DNA of 64,000 bases from Liolophura sinensis (GCF_032854445.1 NC_088303.1:15693501-15757500); one strand, 5' to 3'. Shown: positions 1 through 13,369, counted from the first letter of the stretch. Numbers and translations: made by a program. Notes: a model not told the origin generated them from the letters alone.

Positions 1-102
1 TTCAAATCAACAAATAAATAAATTTACCAATTTTACACCTCGCATGTTCATCAGCATTATCTCTAAGGAGACAAAAAGATTTGTTCGATGTCCAATCCTT
101 AC

Positions 103-785
103 CATTCACCTGTAGTTCCTTTCCTTTTGGACAACCCCGCGGTTTGAAGTCACATCCAATGCCACCCATTATAGGGAAGTAATTGTTTGCTCTGTCACAG
201 ATGCAGGATGGTCTCACACCCCTGAGCATTTCCACCCGGTTCAGTGGAACTTTGTCTGGAACAGAGTTTGAAGATACTAAGATGTCAGCCCACAACCTAC
301 TCCAAGACATCCAAATCGCAATAAATTTTTGAGAAATGGACGGTAAATTTATTTCTTATAAAATCTTTCTATACAGAAAGTAACATCAATAGGCTTTCTT
401 TACATCTGTTCGATGTTTGAAAATATTAGCGCTAGAATGGTTTGAAACATTTCAACAATTGTACAAAATAAGTTGTCCCTGTTTCTAAAAAACTCCAGAA
501 CGGTTCTCGGTTACAAGTAATCTATATGCAAAGTATGTATGAGAAAGCTCAGGAATAGGATGTGTGTCATTCCATGTAATATCCTTAACCGCTTTTCTAA
601 CCTTACTTTCTTTAAACCGATTAATCGATTAATGTATTGATGTATACCTTCACTACATATCGGCCTGTTTTTGAAACAACTTTTCGGATGGGTTGAGTTG
701 GAAAGATTCGGTTGAATGGAGCCTGAAGGACATTTCCTGCAGACATCCGGGCCGCCATCTTTGTCACAAATCGTGTAAGGGTAAT
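103..785 (-). CDS. TNF-receptor-superfamily paralog, partial (two internal exons)
   Basis: Two minus-strand exons, 648-785 and 103-255, encode cysteine-rich extracellular sequence. Exon 648-785 is 138 nt, has an AG acceptor and a GTATAC donor, and carries the motif CRKCPSG. Exon 103-255 is 153 nt, has an AG acceptor and a GTAAGG donor, and carries CICDRANNYFP and GCPKGKELQVNG. They match exons 3 and 4 of the plus-strand receptor gene at 26-37 kb: the first has the same length (138 nt), both are phase 1 to phase 1, and shared blocks are CRKCP, RANNY/LANNY and GCDFK. The family is type I membrane receptors with TNFR cysteine-rich domains that bind TNF-like ligands. The 3' part (last cysteine-rich domain, membrane segment, tail) lies left of the window. 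The signal-peptide exons should lie to the right, but I could not place them. Both exons are open, so nothing shows it is a pseudogene; an incomplete duplicate cannot be excluded. Confidence 0.72.
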
Positions 786-1786
786 CTGTGCAGAGAGCAA
801 ACCCAAAAAACGTTTAAAAACTTTTTTTGACTGGTTACCTTATATCTGAACTGTTGGTGTGAATGTCGGTTTTGAGGTCACGGGCTTTTCATAGATGGCC
901 ACAATGAATTGTTTTTTGGGGGGTTTTGGGGTTTTTTTTTTTGTTTTGTTTTGTTTTGTTTTTTATTCAGATAGAATTACAAATTAGGACGTCTCAGACT
1001 TGTGGCGACGGTAACCGAGTGAACATTAGGGAAACAATCCGCATGACAACCTTTCTAATCGAAAACCGAAGCCGACCGAACATTACCAGGATTTGAACTC
1101 GTGATCTCCTTTGAGAGTGTTAAATACTAAACAGCATACCCGTGAGTATGGCATTCTCACACGATATTTTTTCTTCTCGGGTGTCATCAGTCTTTACGTT
1201 TACTTTTGCCTCATGCATTTGTCTGCGGTTGAGCTGTACTGAGGAATACAGCTCAAGTTCAAGGGTGGACAAACTGGGTGGAATTCAGTAAAAGCACACG
1301 CTCTTCGCCAGGTATAGCCTATACGTAACAAACAAGTAAGTAACAGAGCCGAAACAGACGGCCCTAGATTCAAACAGGGGTCACTTTCATTGGTCACGAT
1401 TCCTAATATGATAATTATAGAAGTACAGCATATAGAGAGTAAATCCAGAACAGTGACGACAGTGTGATATCTGACAAATGGTCACATGTAACCGGAAATT
1501 AGAGCCTTTTGTCAGTTAGAGTTTTATTTCATGTAAATGCTTAAATAGTAGCAAATTATATGCCCCCTAGCACCGTGGCTTAAGCAGAATTAGTTAAAAA
1601 AAAATTGCAGTGATGCTAATTGCAATTTATTAGATGTCACTGGTATAGAAATACTCAAAATGCTGTTTTGTCATCACATTTAACATACAATACATACATG
1701 CATTTTTTTACCTAATTGTGCATAAGTCATGGTGATATTGGATGTGTAAGTTGATGGTATTTATATGAACAGCTAGAATAAAACTC

Positions 1787-1956
1787 TTATTTATTTATTT
1801 ATTTTTTTTTATTTATTTTTTTTTTAATTATTTGATTGGTGTTTTACCCCGTACTCAAGAATATTTCACTTATACGACGGCGGCCAGAGTTATGGTTGGA
1901 GGAAACCGGGAAGAGCCCGAGGGAAACCCAAGACCATCCGCAGGTTGCTGCAGACT
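1787..1956 (-). mobile_element. tRNA-derived SINE, 5'-truncated copy
   Basis: In reverse orientation: a T-rich/TTTATT tail, then the conserved body (TGATTGGTGTTTTAC, ACTCAAGAATATTTCACTTA, GACGGCGGCC), ending at the GGTTGCTGCAGAC position. The tRNA-like head is missing. Confidence 0.85.
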
Positions 1957-2097
1957 TAAATCCTAATTTAGGTAAAATTACAAAAGGTGTTTCACCGGTT
2001 AAGTGTGGTTATTTGCCAACTATCACACTGTCATCGCTGCTCTGGTTTTACTCTCTATGTTGTAGTCGTTTATATTGCATTGTTTTATTGGTGCGTC

Positions 2098-2265
2098 GAT
2101 CTTGTGGGTAAAGGTTAGACTTACTTGTGGGTAAAGGTTAGACTTTCTTGTGGGTAAAGGTTAAACTTACTTGTGGGTAAAGGTTAGACTTACTTGTGGG
2201 TAAAGGTTAGACTTACTTGTGGGTAAAGGCTATACTTACTTGCGGGTGAAGGTTATACTTACTTA
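2098..2265. repeat. 23-bp tandem repeat, about 7 copies
   Basis: The unit TGTGGGTAAAGGTTAGACTT plus ACT repeats head to tail with few substitutions. The last two copies are more diverged. Confidence 0.9.
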
Positions 2266-2525
2266 TGGGACAGGTATATGGCCATGGTATACAACAACGG
2301 GCACTACCATTTGGTAAGATATGGACAGTCTGACCTGAGTTACAATGACCACTTTCACTTTTACTCACAAAGATCACAAAACATATCTGAAAACATATTC
2401 ATAAGAGACAGGTAATCTGGAGAGCTCTTTATATACACTGCTTTACAAAACAGATTGACATAAACGGATTATTGTCCAATTTACATTTTACATAATTCCT
2501 TAAATGGTCGATGTATTTCGCCTGA

Positions 2526-2800
2526 GATTTATTTTTATTTATTTATTTGATTGGTGTTTTACGCCGTACTCAAGAATATTTCACTTATACGACGGCGGCC
2601 AGCATTATGGTGGGTGGAAACCTGGCAGAGCCCGGGGGAAACCCACGACCATCCGCAGGTTGCAGACAGACCTTCCCACTTACGGCCGGAGAGGAAGCCA
2701 GCATGAGCTGGACTTGAACTCACAGCGACCGCATTGGTGAGAGGCTCCTGGGTCATTACGCTGCGCTAGCGCGCTAACCGACTGAGCCACGGAGGCCCCC
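2526..2800 (-). mobile_element. full-length tRNA-derived SINE with target-site duplication
   Basis: A complete copy in reverse orientation. It ends in a tRNA-like head with an A box (TGGCTCAGTCGG on the minus strand) and a B box (GAGTTCAAGTCC). The flanks carry a 13-bp direct repeat, TATTTCGCCTGAG at about 2514 and TATTTCGCCTAAG at 2801, with one mismatch, so this is a retrotransposed insertion. Confidence 0.92.
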
Positions 2801-2849
2801 TATTTCGCCTAAGAAAAAATTACTTTATTTATGCAACGCTTTCAACTTT

Positions 2850-3019
2850 ATTTATTTATTTGATTGGTGTTTTAAGCCGTACTCAAGAATATTTCACTTA
2901 TACGACGGCGGCCATCGTTATGGTGGGAGGAAATCGGACAGAGCCCGGGGGAAACCCACGACCATCAGCAGGTTGCCGCCAGACCTTCCCACTTACGGTT
3001 GGAGAAGAAACCAGCATGA
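2850..3019 (-). mobile_element. SINE, 5'-truncated, with target-site duplication
   Basis: Reverse-orientation body and tail only, ending near the CCAGCATGAGC segment. The direct repeat CTTTCAACTT flanks both sides, which suggests truncation happened during insertion. Confidence 0.85.
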
Positions 3020-4212
3020 GCTCTTTCAACTTATTGGGCAGCTGTGGTAGTCAATGTACTGAATACTTTAGTGATCTGGTTGGTGTAATCTTACTGGTGG
3101 TGTAAACCATCCTTAAGAATATATTTAGCTATTTGTAAGACAGGATAGGTTACATTTAAGCAAGTATGCTTCTAAGGCTTGTCGTAGATAAATATAGCCT
3201 TTATATGGTATAGTTAAGACGATATATATATATAATCCTTTCTATAGATTATTTATTGTGCTTTTGGAAACGGGGTTTGAAACAGAGGTACAAAAAATAC
3301 ATACCGATATGACAACAACAGCAGATAGCTTGCTTCCTGCCATGGAGCGGTTTCCCCTATTCTGGAAAAGCTTTACCGCGCTTTTCTCTCTCTCTCTCTC
3401 TGCGTATATAATAAATTCAGTGTGGGGAATTTTAGCATTTTCCGTGGATATGAAGGGTTAATACATTTATAATGTTTGCAAATGAAATGTCTTTTTTTGT
3501 CACATTTTCACGTCATATATTCTAATTGTACGGAAATAAATGTATTGATTTTAGTTACAATTTTAGTGTCCCGTTCCCAAGTAGCTTCCTTTATACGAAA
3601 GTGGTAAAGTGTGCGTTCGGAAATGCCACTGTGAAGTGAGCAAACCGCCCCTTCCTGACAGACATCTGCTTTAAGTCTACAGCCAAACCAGCAAGATCGA
3701 CCTCATCTGGCCTATTACCAATCAGTGGCTACAACGAGGACAATTTGCAGCAATTTCAGTTAGAAAATCTAGGCGTCAAAACGACATTCGTACACAAGCC
3801 GTCAATCAAAACGGACATTTCAGAATAATCGCTAGACCAATTCCAATTATAAAATACCTGCTTTCTTGCATCATTGAGAACTGTTGACGTCTTCTTCTCT
3901 CTCTATCTCTCTCTTACATGTTAACAGCTTTAATTACTATTTAATATATCATTTCTTACACACACCTTTGGAAACTGGTGTGTTAAGTTTTTTGGGGGAA
4001 ATGCATCTTGTGGCTATCGACTTGGATTGCCCATTCATGATGTACGAAAGGTATACTGATTGCGGACTTGGCGATCAGATTTACATCTGTGATAATGCCG
4101 TAATTAACAAGAAAGTCGACATATCATGATAAGATGTAACTGAATATATCCAAAGAATCCTGGCATTAAACTTTGAATGTGTATTATGAATATATGAATT
4201 ATAAGGTATAAG

Positions 4213-4352
4213 ATTTTTTTTTTTTTTGATTGGTGTTTTACGCCGTACTCAAGAATATTTCACTTATACGACGGCGGCCAGCATTATGGTGGGTGGAAAC
4301 CGGGCACAGCCCGGGGGAAACCCACGACCATCCGCAGGTTGCTGGCAGACCA
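4213..4352 (-). mobile_element. SINE, strongly 5'-truncated, with target-site duplication
   Basis: Reverse-orientation 3' half with a T-run tail. It is flanked by the 13-bp repeat ATAAGGTATAAGA on both sides. The 5' break is at the GTCTGCCAGCAACC position, also used by several other copies here. Confidence 0.88.
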
Positions 4353-5109
4353 TAAGGTATAAGACAATTACAAAGTTAACGCATTCACTCTAAATGTGGA
4401 TATAATTTTAGATGGTAAATAAACGTTAAGTACGGTTATATCGTGTTAATCCGATGTTTGTAGTCCGTGTGTTAAATTATAGAAAACATATAGTGGCTTA
4501 CATCAAGAATCGAGTCAACTGAAAATGTCGTTTTATGCGATGCTCGCCTGTCTGGTGAATGCGTCTGTTTAATGTGTAAACAGATTGATTACCAGTAATT
4601 TGTACGTTTCGTACGTGGATCTATGTTTTGCATACAGGCATTATTTTTATACCGTGCACCAAAAAAGATATATTATTAGCTGAATAAAACCCGCCAGTTT
4701 GACCAAAAACAAATACCTGTTTGAAATTGCGGAATTTTTATTGTGCCACCAATAAGAAATGTAGTAATTCAGTAATATCCCACATTCGACATCTCTTAAA
4801 AGGAATATCTCTTTACCATACATATACACAGTATGCAAAACGACAGTTTCTTATGTGTATCTTTCACGATTCTAATGTTGTTGTTTTTAACTGGATTTTT
4901 ATCTTACCAAATCGAGCAGGTGCGAAGTGATGCACAACGAAAACATATATTTCTGTATACCATACATGCCGTGTTTTAGATTTTAAAAGAAAGCCCATAA
5001 CCTGCATGGTTATACAAGTGCAGTGGTCGATGAAAACCTGGTTCTACCCGAGTTCTACCAAAGACTTGCATTTAAATAAATAAACTTGTAAATAAAAACT
5101 GGATTTGTT

Positions 5110-5365
5110 GATGCCTTGTTTACCTCCCAACACCCTGAGGTTAGAGCAAGGAAACAGGACTGGTTGGCAACCCAGTGTCAACCCAGTATAATGTGACTGG
5201 GTGAGGTGCCATGTCTTGTATCTTCGACATGATACTTCAGTGACGACATTAACAGTAACACTTTAGCGGCATGGACTCACCTTCTTACAATATATGTACA
5301 CACACCTAATGACTCCAAGTCGTCATATGACTGGAAAATTGTTAAGTACGACGTTAAACCACATA
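5110..5365 (+). mobile_element. second SINE-like family
   Basis: The sequence contains GTATAATGTGACTGGGTGAGG, a CTTCGACATGATACTTCAGTG block and the 3' motif AAATTGTTAAGTACGACGTT followed by AAACC and short ACATAC repeats. It resembles a widespread molluscan SINE 3' end from memory. A degraded antisense relative lies at 14519-14640. The family assignment is tentative. Confidence 0.55.
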
Positions 5366-5436
5366 CATGTATACATAATGACATACACACATACATACAA
5401 ACATACACAATGACATTATTACGCACCTACGCAAAG

Positions 5437-5580
5437 GTAAACCCAATCATGTTAGGCCCAATCACCAAAGTTAAAGCCAATCATGTTAGGCCCAATCACC
5501 AAAGTTAAAGCCAATTATGTTATCCCCAATCACCAAAGTTAAAACCAATCATGTTATCCCCAATCACCAGTTAAAGTTAA
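5437..5580. repeat. 34-bp tandem repeat, 4 copies
   Basis: The unit CCAATCATGTTAGGCCCAAT plus CACCAAAGTTAAAG repeats exactly every 34 bp; the last two copies read TTATCC in place of TTAGGC. Confidence 0.88.
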
Positions 5581-6543
5581 ACTTCATCGTTATTGATTTG
5601 CCTCGATAAATATCTGATAATACTGATATATCTGTGTAGACATGTACTTTTCATTTCCTTGACTGCCGGAAAGTTTTGACCTAAACAGACAATGCTGATG
5701 TCCAAACAAACTGTTGAATGGTCATATTTGCTTTTTGTCCTTGTACCCGAAAGCTCATATTTACCAATCTGATGGTTTACAAGTATTCACCATAAAAACC
5801 TGACCTTACCATCACGTTAAGCCCCAATTGAAATATAAAACAATAAATGTTTACACAACAACCTGAAGGAAATTAAACCGAGGCAGTACTCTAGAGCTAT
5901 TGTGAATTATGTATGCACATTGTATTTTTTTTTAATATACAGTAGGAGATTAAATGACTTGTTCACAGAGATGCGGTTTTTAAAAGTGTCTCTCTTCAGT
6001 TAAGTACACATGAATCACTTTCGATTCAAACACTGTTCCATCAACTTCAACATCCAATGAGAAATCGTAGGCCTAAGTAATTGAGGTCTGGTTCGATGTA
6101 AAATCTGATTGCCTCATCTAGATTTGACCCAGGTCGGATATAACAAGTTGTGTAGACGGTAGAACATGAGCCGATTTGTAGGCCTAGGTCACAAGCTGAA
6201 TGTTGAATAAGGTCAGAAACATGAAGTTTGTTACCAGGTTATGAATCGAAGCACTGTCGATTTGAACAGGTCTCTTTGGCTCAGCATATTCCCCAGCCAG
6301 CTTATTTAAACTGCAAGTTTTTTTGTCTTACACGATGCTATTTCATAGTTGCAAAATAAATGTGGTTGTTACATGGTATACTGTCAACCGCAACATCCGT
6401 ATACGGTATCACGAAACGATCTCGGCTTCAGGCCAAATGATCACAAATACCGTTATATATATAAAAAAAAAAACCTTGCCATTCGTAAACATCAAAATTC
6501 TGGATTTGTCTCATTATTACCATACAGTGTAGATGCAAATGGA

Positions 6544-6725
6544 GGATATCACATATACATAGACACATAAACAAAAAAACAAGATATCACATAGACAAAC
6601 TCATACACATAGATCAACAAATATCACATAGATACATACATATAGATGCAGAGATATCACATAGATACAAATTTATACACATAGATGAAAATATAATACA
6701 TAGATACAGCAGGATATCAAAGGAT
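6544..6725. repeat. degenerate tandem repeat, core GATATCACATAGA
   Basis: Five or six irregular copies of a unit built on GATATCACATAGATACA with spacers of 25-45 bp. Confidence 0.7.
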
Positions 6726-7958
6726 ATAAGACCCCAGAAAACACTGTATGAAAAAGGAAATTAAGGCTGAGAATAGGCGACCATTACTGTACTGTTAGAT
6801 GTATGACTATCACTGGTCACTGTTGTATTATATTTATGAATGATATATGTATCTGAATAAAAACATACATGTATATGTCTAGAGCCTATACGATAAGGCG
6901 ATGTATATTATACGCACGGCACACCCAGCTCTATTTACCAGCTGACAAAACCGACACGTTTTTCTCTGCATCGTACAATGGTGCTCATTTTTGGGACCTT
7001 TAACCGAGTTAACTTTAGTCGGTGGACAAAAGCGCAATTTACAATATTCAGTGGAAAGCGCCAACAGCAGGGTAGAAAAACACAGATAAACATACTCACA
7101 CTGCAATCCAAATTGATTTCCACTTTGGCATGGACATGTCACAACAAAAATCAAGCTTTACTCCTTGATTTGGATTCCGGTCCAAACTCTTTTATATACT
7201 CCATAATCTCTACGCATTAAGCTTCCGTGTCAAAAATAAAAACCAAAAAACAATTCACCATTTCCAAATATATTTCTTCCTAGTTTAATTTAAGAAAGTC
7301 GTGCATGTCACTTTAGTACATGCATGTATCGTCTTGTTTCTGTAAGTTATTGTGACAGTACTTCCTAAAAGCTATATGTAAGAAATAAGTATCTGCGCAG
7401 TAAATGGTAAATACAAGATTGACAACATGTAAGAGGCAAGCAGTCAGCAGTTTTCCATGATGCAGAGACAGCTGATATCCCTGGTATAATATTCCATATA
7501 ATTCCCATGTCAAATATATGACACCGTGTCAGCGTTATAAACCCGACTAATCGGAATCAGATGAAGCTATTTAACATGAGTCATCAGAGATCCTATAGGC
7601 TCTGTTCATATTTCCCAAAATTTAAGAGTTTATACTGACGGCAGAATTTAAGACTCTTACAAAGGGACACGCTAGTTTTTTCAATCAATAACTTGCATTC
7701 ACCCTGTGAAATTATCCTATGACCAACTGTATAAATGGTGTTGTTGCGAGATGGCGAGGTAGGCCTATATTGTTTTTCGTATGTATACTTTTATTTTCAA
7801 TGAATATAAATATGTTAATTTAATTAATGTTTTATAATTCTTGCATATACACGTAGAGTTCTTAACCACGTACACCATGATCGATCCTAAAACCTGGCGA
7901 CCAGGGTCATGAAAGTCAAATACTCGTCAGTATACGGTTAACTTGAATCAATCAAAAG

Positions 7959-8018
7959 CTAATCATGTTATCCCCAATCACAAAAGTTAAACCCAATGAT
8001 GTTATCCCCAATCACCAT
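7959..8018. repeat. two copies of the 34-bp repeat seen at 5.4 kb
   Basis: AATCATGTTATCCCCAATCA followed by CAAAAGTTAAACC repeats at 34-bp spacing. It is the same unit as the array 2.4 kb to the left. Confidence 0.8.
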
Positions 8019-8668
8019 ACTTTCAGGATAGCTGTAGACAGAGAGGCGAGGAGTGACGTCATACAAACAGCATCATAACATGACATCCCAAGCGCGTCAT
8101 AGCATGACAGAGGATGTCCATTATATGAATAACGAGTATAAACAGAAAAAAAAACCAAAATGACTCTGTCACAGTACATTGACAACAAAGTTTCATATGA
8201 CATACACTACAGTATGTGCGTAAAGTATGGGACTGTTCACCGCTGTGTAACTGTTTTGTGCTCAAAAGCCCTGTAACTAATTTTTTGCTCTGCGTTTTAA
8301 ATATGCCAAGGAATTTTAATGATTTTCATGTATTCTAATTTTGTTTTGAGCTTTGTCTGTATTTCTTTTCACTTAAATCAAGATTAGGTCAGTACGTACA
8401 CTACGACAGTAGGGACTCATTATATTCTCAATTCATAAATGAACTGATGTGGCCATACGTAAATTTACACAAGTAAACCCGTCATAGACACCCGGAAGTT
8501 GTTTTAAAACCTGCGTGTTTATACCCCGGGCACATGCCTTCGTTTGAGGCGACAGGCGCAAGTTCGTGACTATGGGATTAAGTTATACATACTTAGTGAC
8601 ATTCTGTGAAAAGAAGAGAGAGGCTCTCGATCCAGGGAGGACAAAGAATTCTTTCTTGTGAATCGGGC

Positions 8669-8687
8669 GGGGGGGGGGGGGGGGGGG
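8669..8687. repeat. G homopolymer, 19 bp
   Basis: An uninterrupted run of 19 G after CGGGC. It could form a G-quadruplex and is an error-prone site for sequencing. Confidence 0.95.
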
Positions 8688-9218
8688 CTATTATATAAGC
8701 ACATAAACAGGGCGTATAAGCAATCCATAACGTATTAACACATTAAACCTGGGGTTGTTGAAGTACATCTCAGACATATGCTATCGGTGGAGAATTTATA
8801 GGTTTATCCCTCGTCTGTCATGAAGCAAATTTTTAAAATATTCACCAAATTATTAGTCAGATTGTAGCAAATATCGCCTGGCTTATAAAATATTCACAAA
8901 TTAGCGACAATGGCGAGCGGCAGCTGAAACTCTGACAATGTTAAGGCTGATTCCCACATATAGAGGTTGTATTTCCGTTTCTTTGAAACCAATTTTATCA
9001 GAAAGACTCTTTTTCATGAACTTGTATGAGCGTAAATTTCACGTCAAGCTCTTGGGCGAATGGTGAGGTGATTCCCCCTGAGTTTTCCTAAGTTTTCTCT
9101 ACTCACACCCGTTACTACCGTCGCGTTAGTGGGACTATATGCAAACTATCACTCGTCACTGTGCCAGGTGGGTGACGGGTAGGCCTGTAAGTTGTTACTA
9201 TCTTAGCCTTTACATGAA

Positions 9219-9478
9219 CCGTTATTTATTTGCTTGGTGCTTTACGCTGACTCAAGAATATTTCACTTATACGACGGTGGCCAGCAATATAGTGGGAGGA
9301 AACCGGGCAGAGCCCGGGGAAAACCCACATCCATCCGCAGGTTACTGAAGGCCTTCCCACTTACGGCCGGAGAGGAAGCCAGCATGAACTGGACTTGAAT
9401 TCACAGCGAACACATTGGTGAGAGGCTTTTGGGTCATAACGCTGCGCTAGCGCGCTAATCAACTGAGCCATGAACAGT
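9219..9478 (-). mobile_element. near full-length SINE, diverged
   Basis: Reverse orientation: TTTATTTGCTTGGTGCTTTA tail side through a tRNA-like head ending GCGCTAATCAACTGAGCCAT. It has more substitutions than other copies. Confidence 0.88.
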
Positions 9479-10000
9479 TACAATAAACCATAACTGGATG
9501 GGGTAAATTGACAGGAGGCCGGATTTCATCGTTGCTCTGGATCTACGCTCCGTGTTGATGTGTTTTATAGTTTATACCAAGCGTTTTCCTAATTAATAAA
9601 ACTGGTAATTACGTGCGTATATTTGACCTTTGTTAAATCTCTCTCCATTGTCAGTGCATGGAATTCAACAATTCGACAGCGACACGTTTTGCACTGCCGA
9701 CCTCACTAATTACACTAAAACAAATACAGGACAGAACTAGGTTTATGGCCAATCATGCCAATTAGCTGACAGTGAAATTTGCAACCAATGGTCCCAGTTC
9801 TGCTGCATTTACCTTATGCCGGTATATGAATGTCAGTGGTATGCATGGAAGGGTGTTTAACTATATTTACATGTAGGCCTACATGTGTATACAGTTGTGC
9901 TTCCTTGAGCCCATGACAACAGTACATTGACAACGACATGCGTCCCATTCATGGGAGCCATGACTTCCTCCATTCACTATTATAGCACATAGTACACCTC

Positions 10001-10120
10001 ACACTAGAAGTACATACATACATATCCCCAATGCCTACATACACTAGAAGTACATACATACATATCCCCAATGCCTACATACACTAGAAGTACATACATA
10101 CATATCCCCAATGCCTACAT
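10001..10120. repeat. 40-bp tandem repeat, 3 copies
   Basis: The unit ACACTAGAAGTACATACATA plus CATATCCCCAATGCCTACAT occurs three times without change and grades into the 28-bp array to its right. Confidence 0.92.
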
Positions 10121-10159
10121 ATATATCCCAAAACCAGAAGTACATCTATATCCCCATTA

Positions 10160-10745
10160 ATAGAAGATCACATACTTATCCAGACTACCAGAAGTACATA
10201 CATATCCCCATTAACAGAAATACACATACATATCCCATTACCAGACGTACACATACCCATCCCCATTGCCAGACGTGCACATAACTATCCCCATTACCAG
10301 ACGTGCACATTCCTATCCCCATTACCAGACGTACACATACATATCCCCATTACCAGACGTGCACATACCCATCCCCATTACCACACGTGCACATAACTAT
10401 CCCCATTACCAGACGTACACATACCTATCCCCATCACTGGACGTACACATCACTTATCCCCATTACCAGACGTACACATACCTATCCCCATTACCAGACG
10501 TGCATATACCTATCCCCATTACCAGACGTACACATACCTATCCCCATCACCAGATGTACACATCACTTATCCCCATTACCAAACGTACACATACATATCC
10601 CATTACCAGACGTGCACATAACTATCCCCATTACCAGACGTACACATACATATCCCCATTACCAGACGTGCATATACCTATCCCCATTACCAGACGTACA
10701 CATACCTATCCCCATTACCAGACGTACACAAACCTATCCAGACTA
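10160..10745. repeat. 28-bp minisatellite, about 20 copies
   Basis: The unit is TATCCCCATTACCAGACGTA plus CACATACC with GTGCACATA variants. Because 28 is not a multiple of three, long open frames of His/Thr/Pro/Tyr-rich sequence appear in two frames (10266-10857). These are repeat artefacts, not genes. Confidence 0.93.
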
Positions 10746-11999
10746 CCAAAAGTACATACTGTACATATTTGTGAAAGAAGGGACGATGCCATGTCACCGA
10801 CTTATATCAGCATGCATATACAGGCCTAGAAGTATACCACGGACGCGGCATTCTTAGCGTGTTTCCCCTTTCATTTGTGTTACTACCTCTGGTCAAAAAG
10901 TCTGTTTATATTTAAAAAAATCTTTATGTGAGACTGTGACCTCATGATTTATTTTTCAAAATGTGGATTTACCTAGACCTAAATGGCGTAGGTTTTGGTG
11001 CCCTTAAAATCACACGTTACTCGTACGATGCAGCCGTATCGTGTTAAATATAATCATGTATTACACATTACGGTCGCGCTAACTAGCTGTGGTAGAATGT
11101 ATCAACCTAAAGATAGAAAATCTAAAATTATTCATGGATTGAGACAGCTCAAACAGGTTGGAATAATAAAATTCATTTGTTATTTCAGGTAACATTGAAC
11201 ACACACATGCCGCTGATGAAATATCAAAACCCAGTATGAGCATGGCGTTAAACAAGGTAAGAACAAGTATTTTGTATGGCGAGGACAGGTACTTTGCGGA
11301 TTCCTGCACTCTCAGGACTTGTCGGGCATATTGACAACAATCGGTCAACAACGCTTGTGTGACCGTTAGCGCGCTCTAACGGTCGTTGAAGACTAAGCAG
11401 TTTGTATAGCACCAATATGCTGTTCATATCTGACCGCCATTACATAGGGGAAAATTCTAGAGCATAACTTTAATAAACAATCCAATAAATAAATCAAATA
11501 GTGTGGCTATTGGATGCACATATTGGACGCTGGGTACATGAACAAATACAAACAAAGCGCAACTGTAGATTGATGTACGAATGCCCCACTAGATGCCACC
11601 CAGTTTTGTAGTAACAATATTTCTTGTTTTTACTTTGTTTTACCTATAAGGTGAGCCCTTGGTGTTAAGGGCTTTTACTACGTTGTAAGCATTCACATGA
11701 ACAGTTGGAATGTAACATTTGACCATTTGCCAATTATCACTCTGCTGCTCTAGTTTTACCCTCTGTGGTGTTTCCTTTTACATTGATATTACCTACATGT
11801 GTTGGAATATAGGGAAATGATCTTCTACGTGGCCCATTTACTAGTCGTGTTCTGAGTTATGCTTACAACAATTTACACTGTACATTCTCAGCTTATCCTC
11901 AGTATATCGGAGCTCTGATTGACTCAGATAAATTAAATGTCTTAATTTTCACTCCTCACTCTCATAATATCCACTCATTACTTTAACAGTAGTTATAGT

Positions 12000-12440
12000 G
12001 TTTCTTCATCAACAGTTACAGTGTATACACCATACCATGTAACGTGCCCAATCTCCATCAACAGTCACAGTGTACACACCATACCATGTAACGTGCCCAA
12101 TCTCCATCAACAGTTACAGTGTATACACCATACCATGTAACGTGCCCAATCTCCATCAACAGTCACAGTGTATACACCATACCGTGTAACGTGCCCAATC
12201 TCCATCAACAGTTAGTGTATACACCATACTATGTAACGTGCCCAATCTCCGTCAACAGTTACAGAGTATACACCATACCCTATCAAGTGCCCAAGCTCCA
12301 TCAACAGTCACAGTGTATACACCATACCGTGTAACGTGCCCAATCTCCACGAACAGTTAGAGTGTTTAAACCATAGGCCTACTGTGCAATTTGTTCAATC
12401 TCTAACAACAGTCACATTGTATACACCATACCGTGCAACA
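12000..12440. repeat. 49-bp minisatellite, about 9 copies
   Basis: The unit starts ATCTCCATCAACAGTTACAG and continues TGTATACACCATACCATGTA ACGTGCCCA. Spacing is 49 bp, and copies decay toward the right end. Confidence 0.92.
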
Positions 12441-13369
12441 GGTCCAATGAAGTTTGTGTTGATCCGTTTTCATGTAGACTAGTTTATTTAAATTCACCAT
12501 ATCGCATGCGTATACTTACCAAACTGAGAAGGGCAGTGTTTACTTATACTGCGACAGCAGGACTATCCGGCGCTAACTACAGACAGCAATGGAAGAGTTT
12601 TGGAAAGTACTGCAAATACCCTGCTTCTTTTGCATGTACTGCCAAATATATGCGTTTCTAACCGGATTTTATCTCCAACGCAAGACAATCCTTCAAACCG
12701 AAAATTGCTTTTCTAAATATTTGTTGAAAGTGCACAGCTCCCATCCCAGTTCTGTTGACAGAGAGAAAAAATAGTGTATTTATGATTGTTTCTGTAAAAT
12801 GGACTTAATATTCCGAAACGGATATTGTCAAAACGACGCAAATACCGGAGTGTAGCGTTAACAGATGGGGAATGGAAACAGTGAACTTTATATGCAGGTC
12901 ATTAATTGCTCATGAGTTGCCCACAATACAATTACTGGGTGGCCAATTTACATGGAATTCCGGGTACAAAATACCTTTAACAATATTCTCCACATTTTCC
13001 CATAATTACCCTACTTATCGGTAAACCAATGTCATGTACAGACCATGGTGCGAAAAACTCGTGTGTTAACCTTTGTGGGGCGAATTCTATAGAACTCTTT
13101 GAAAACGTAGGCACTTGTGTGCTGTGTAAACATTTGTTTGCCATATAAGTAAATGTAGGTAGTTTACCATGCGTGTTTTATGTGTAGATTAATGCTTTAA
13201 AGCGAGAATATTTAGTCTAGAATTTTATCAAATAGGTTTTTTTTTTAAATATTTCATCATGTAAATCAAAGGAGGAATACTGATTGTGAATTAGAAGTAA
13301 TATGAATAAAGGAAGATAAACATGTTCATGAGGAAAAGGGACATGCTGTGATGGATTTGACTTTGTATT

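Noticed and set aside
6970..7110. Minus-strand cysteine-containing stretch after a hydrophobic run with a GTAAAT donor, as a candidate signal-peptide exon of the left receptor paralog
   Set aside because: The donor falls in phase 0, while the next known exon (648-785) needs phase 1, and no convincing acceptor was found. It stays only a weak possibility.
10266..10857. Two overlapping open frames of 184-187 aa rich in His, Thr, Pro and Tyr
   Set aside because: They are translations of the 28-bp minisatellite. The period is not a multiple of three, so each frame cycles through the same three peptides.
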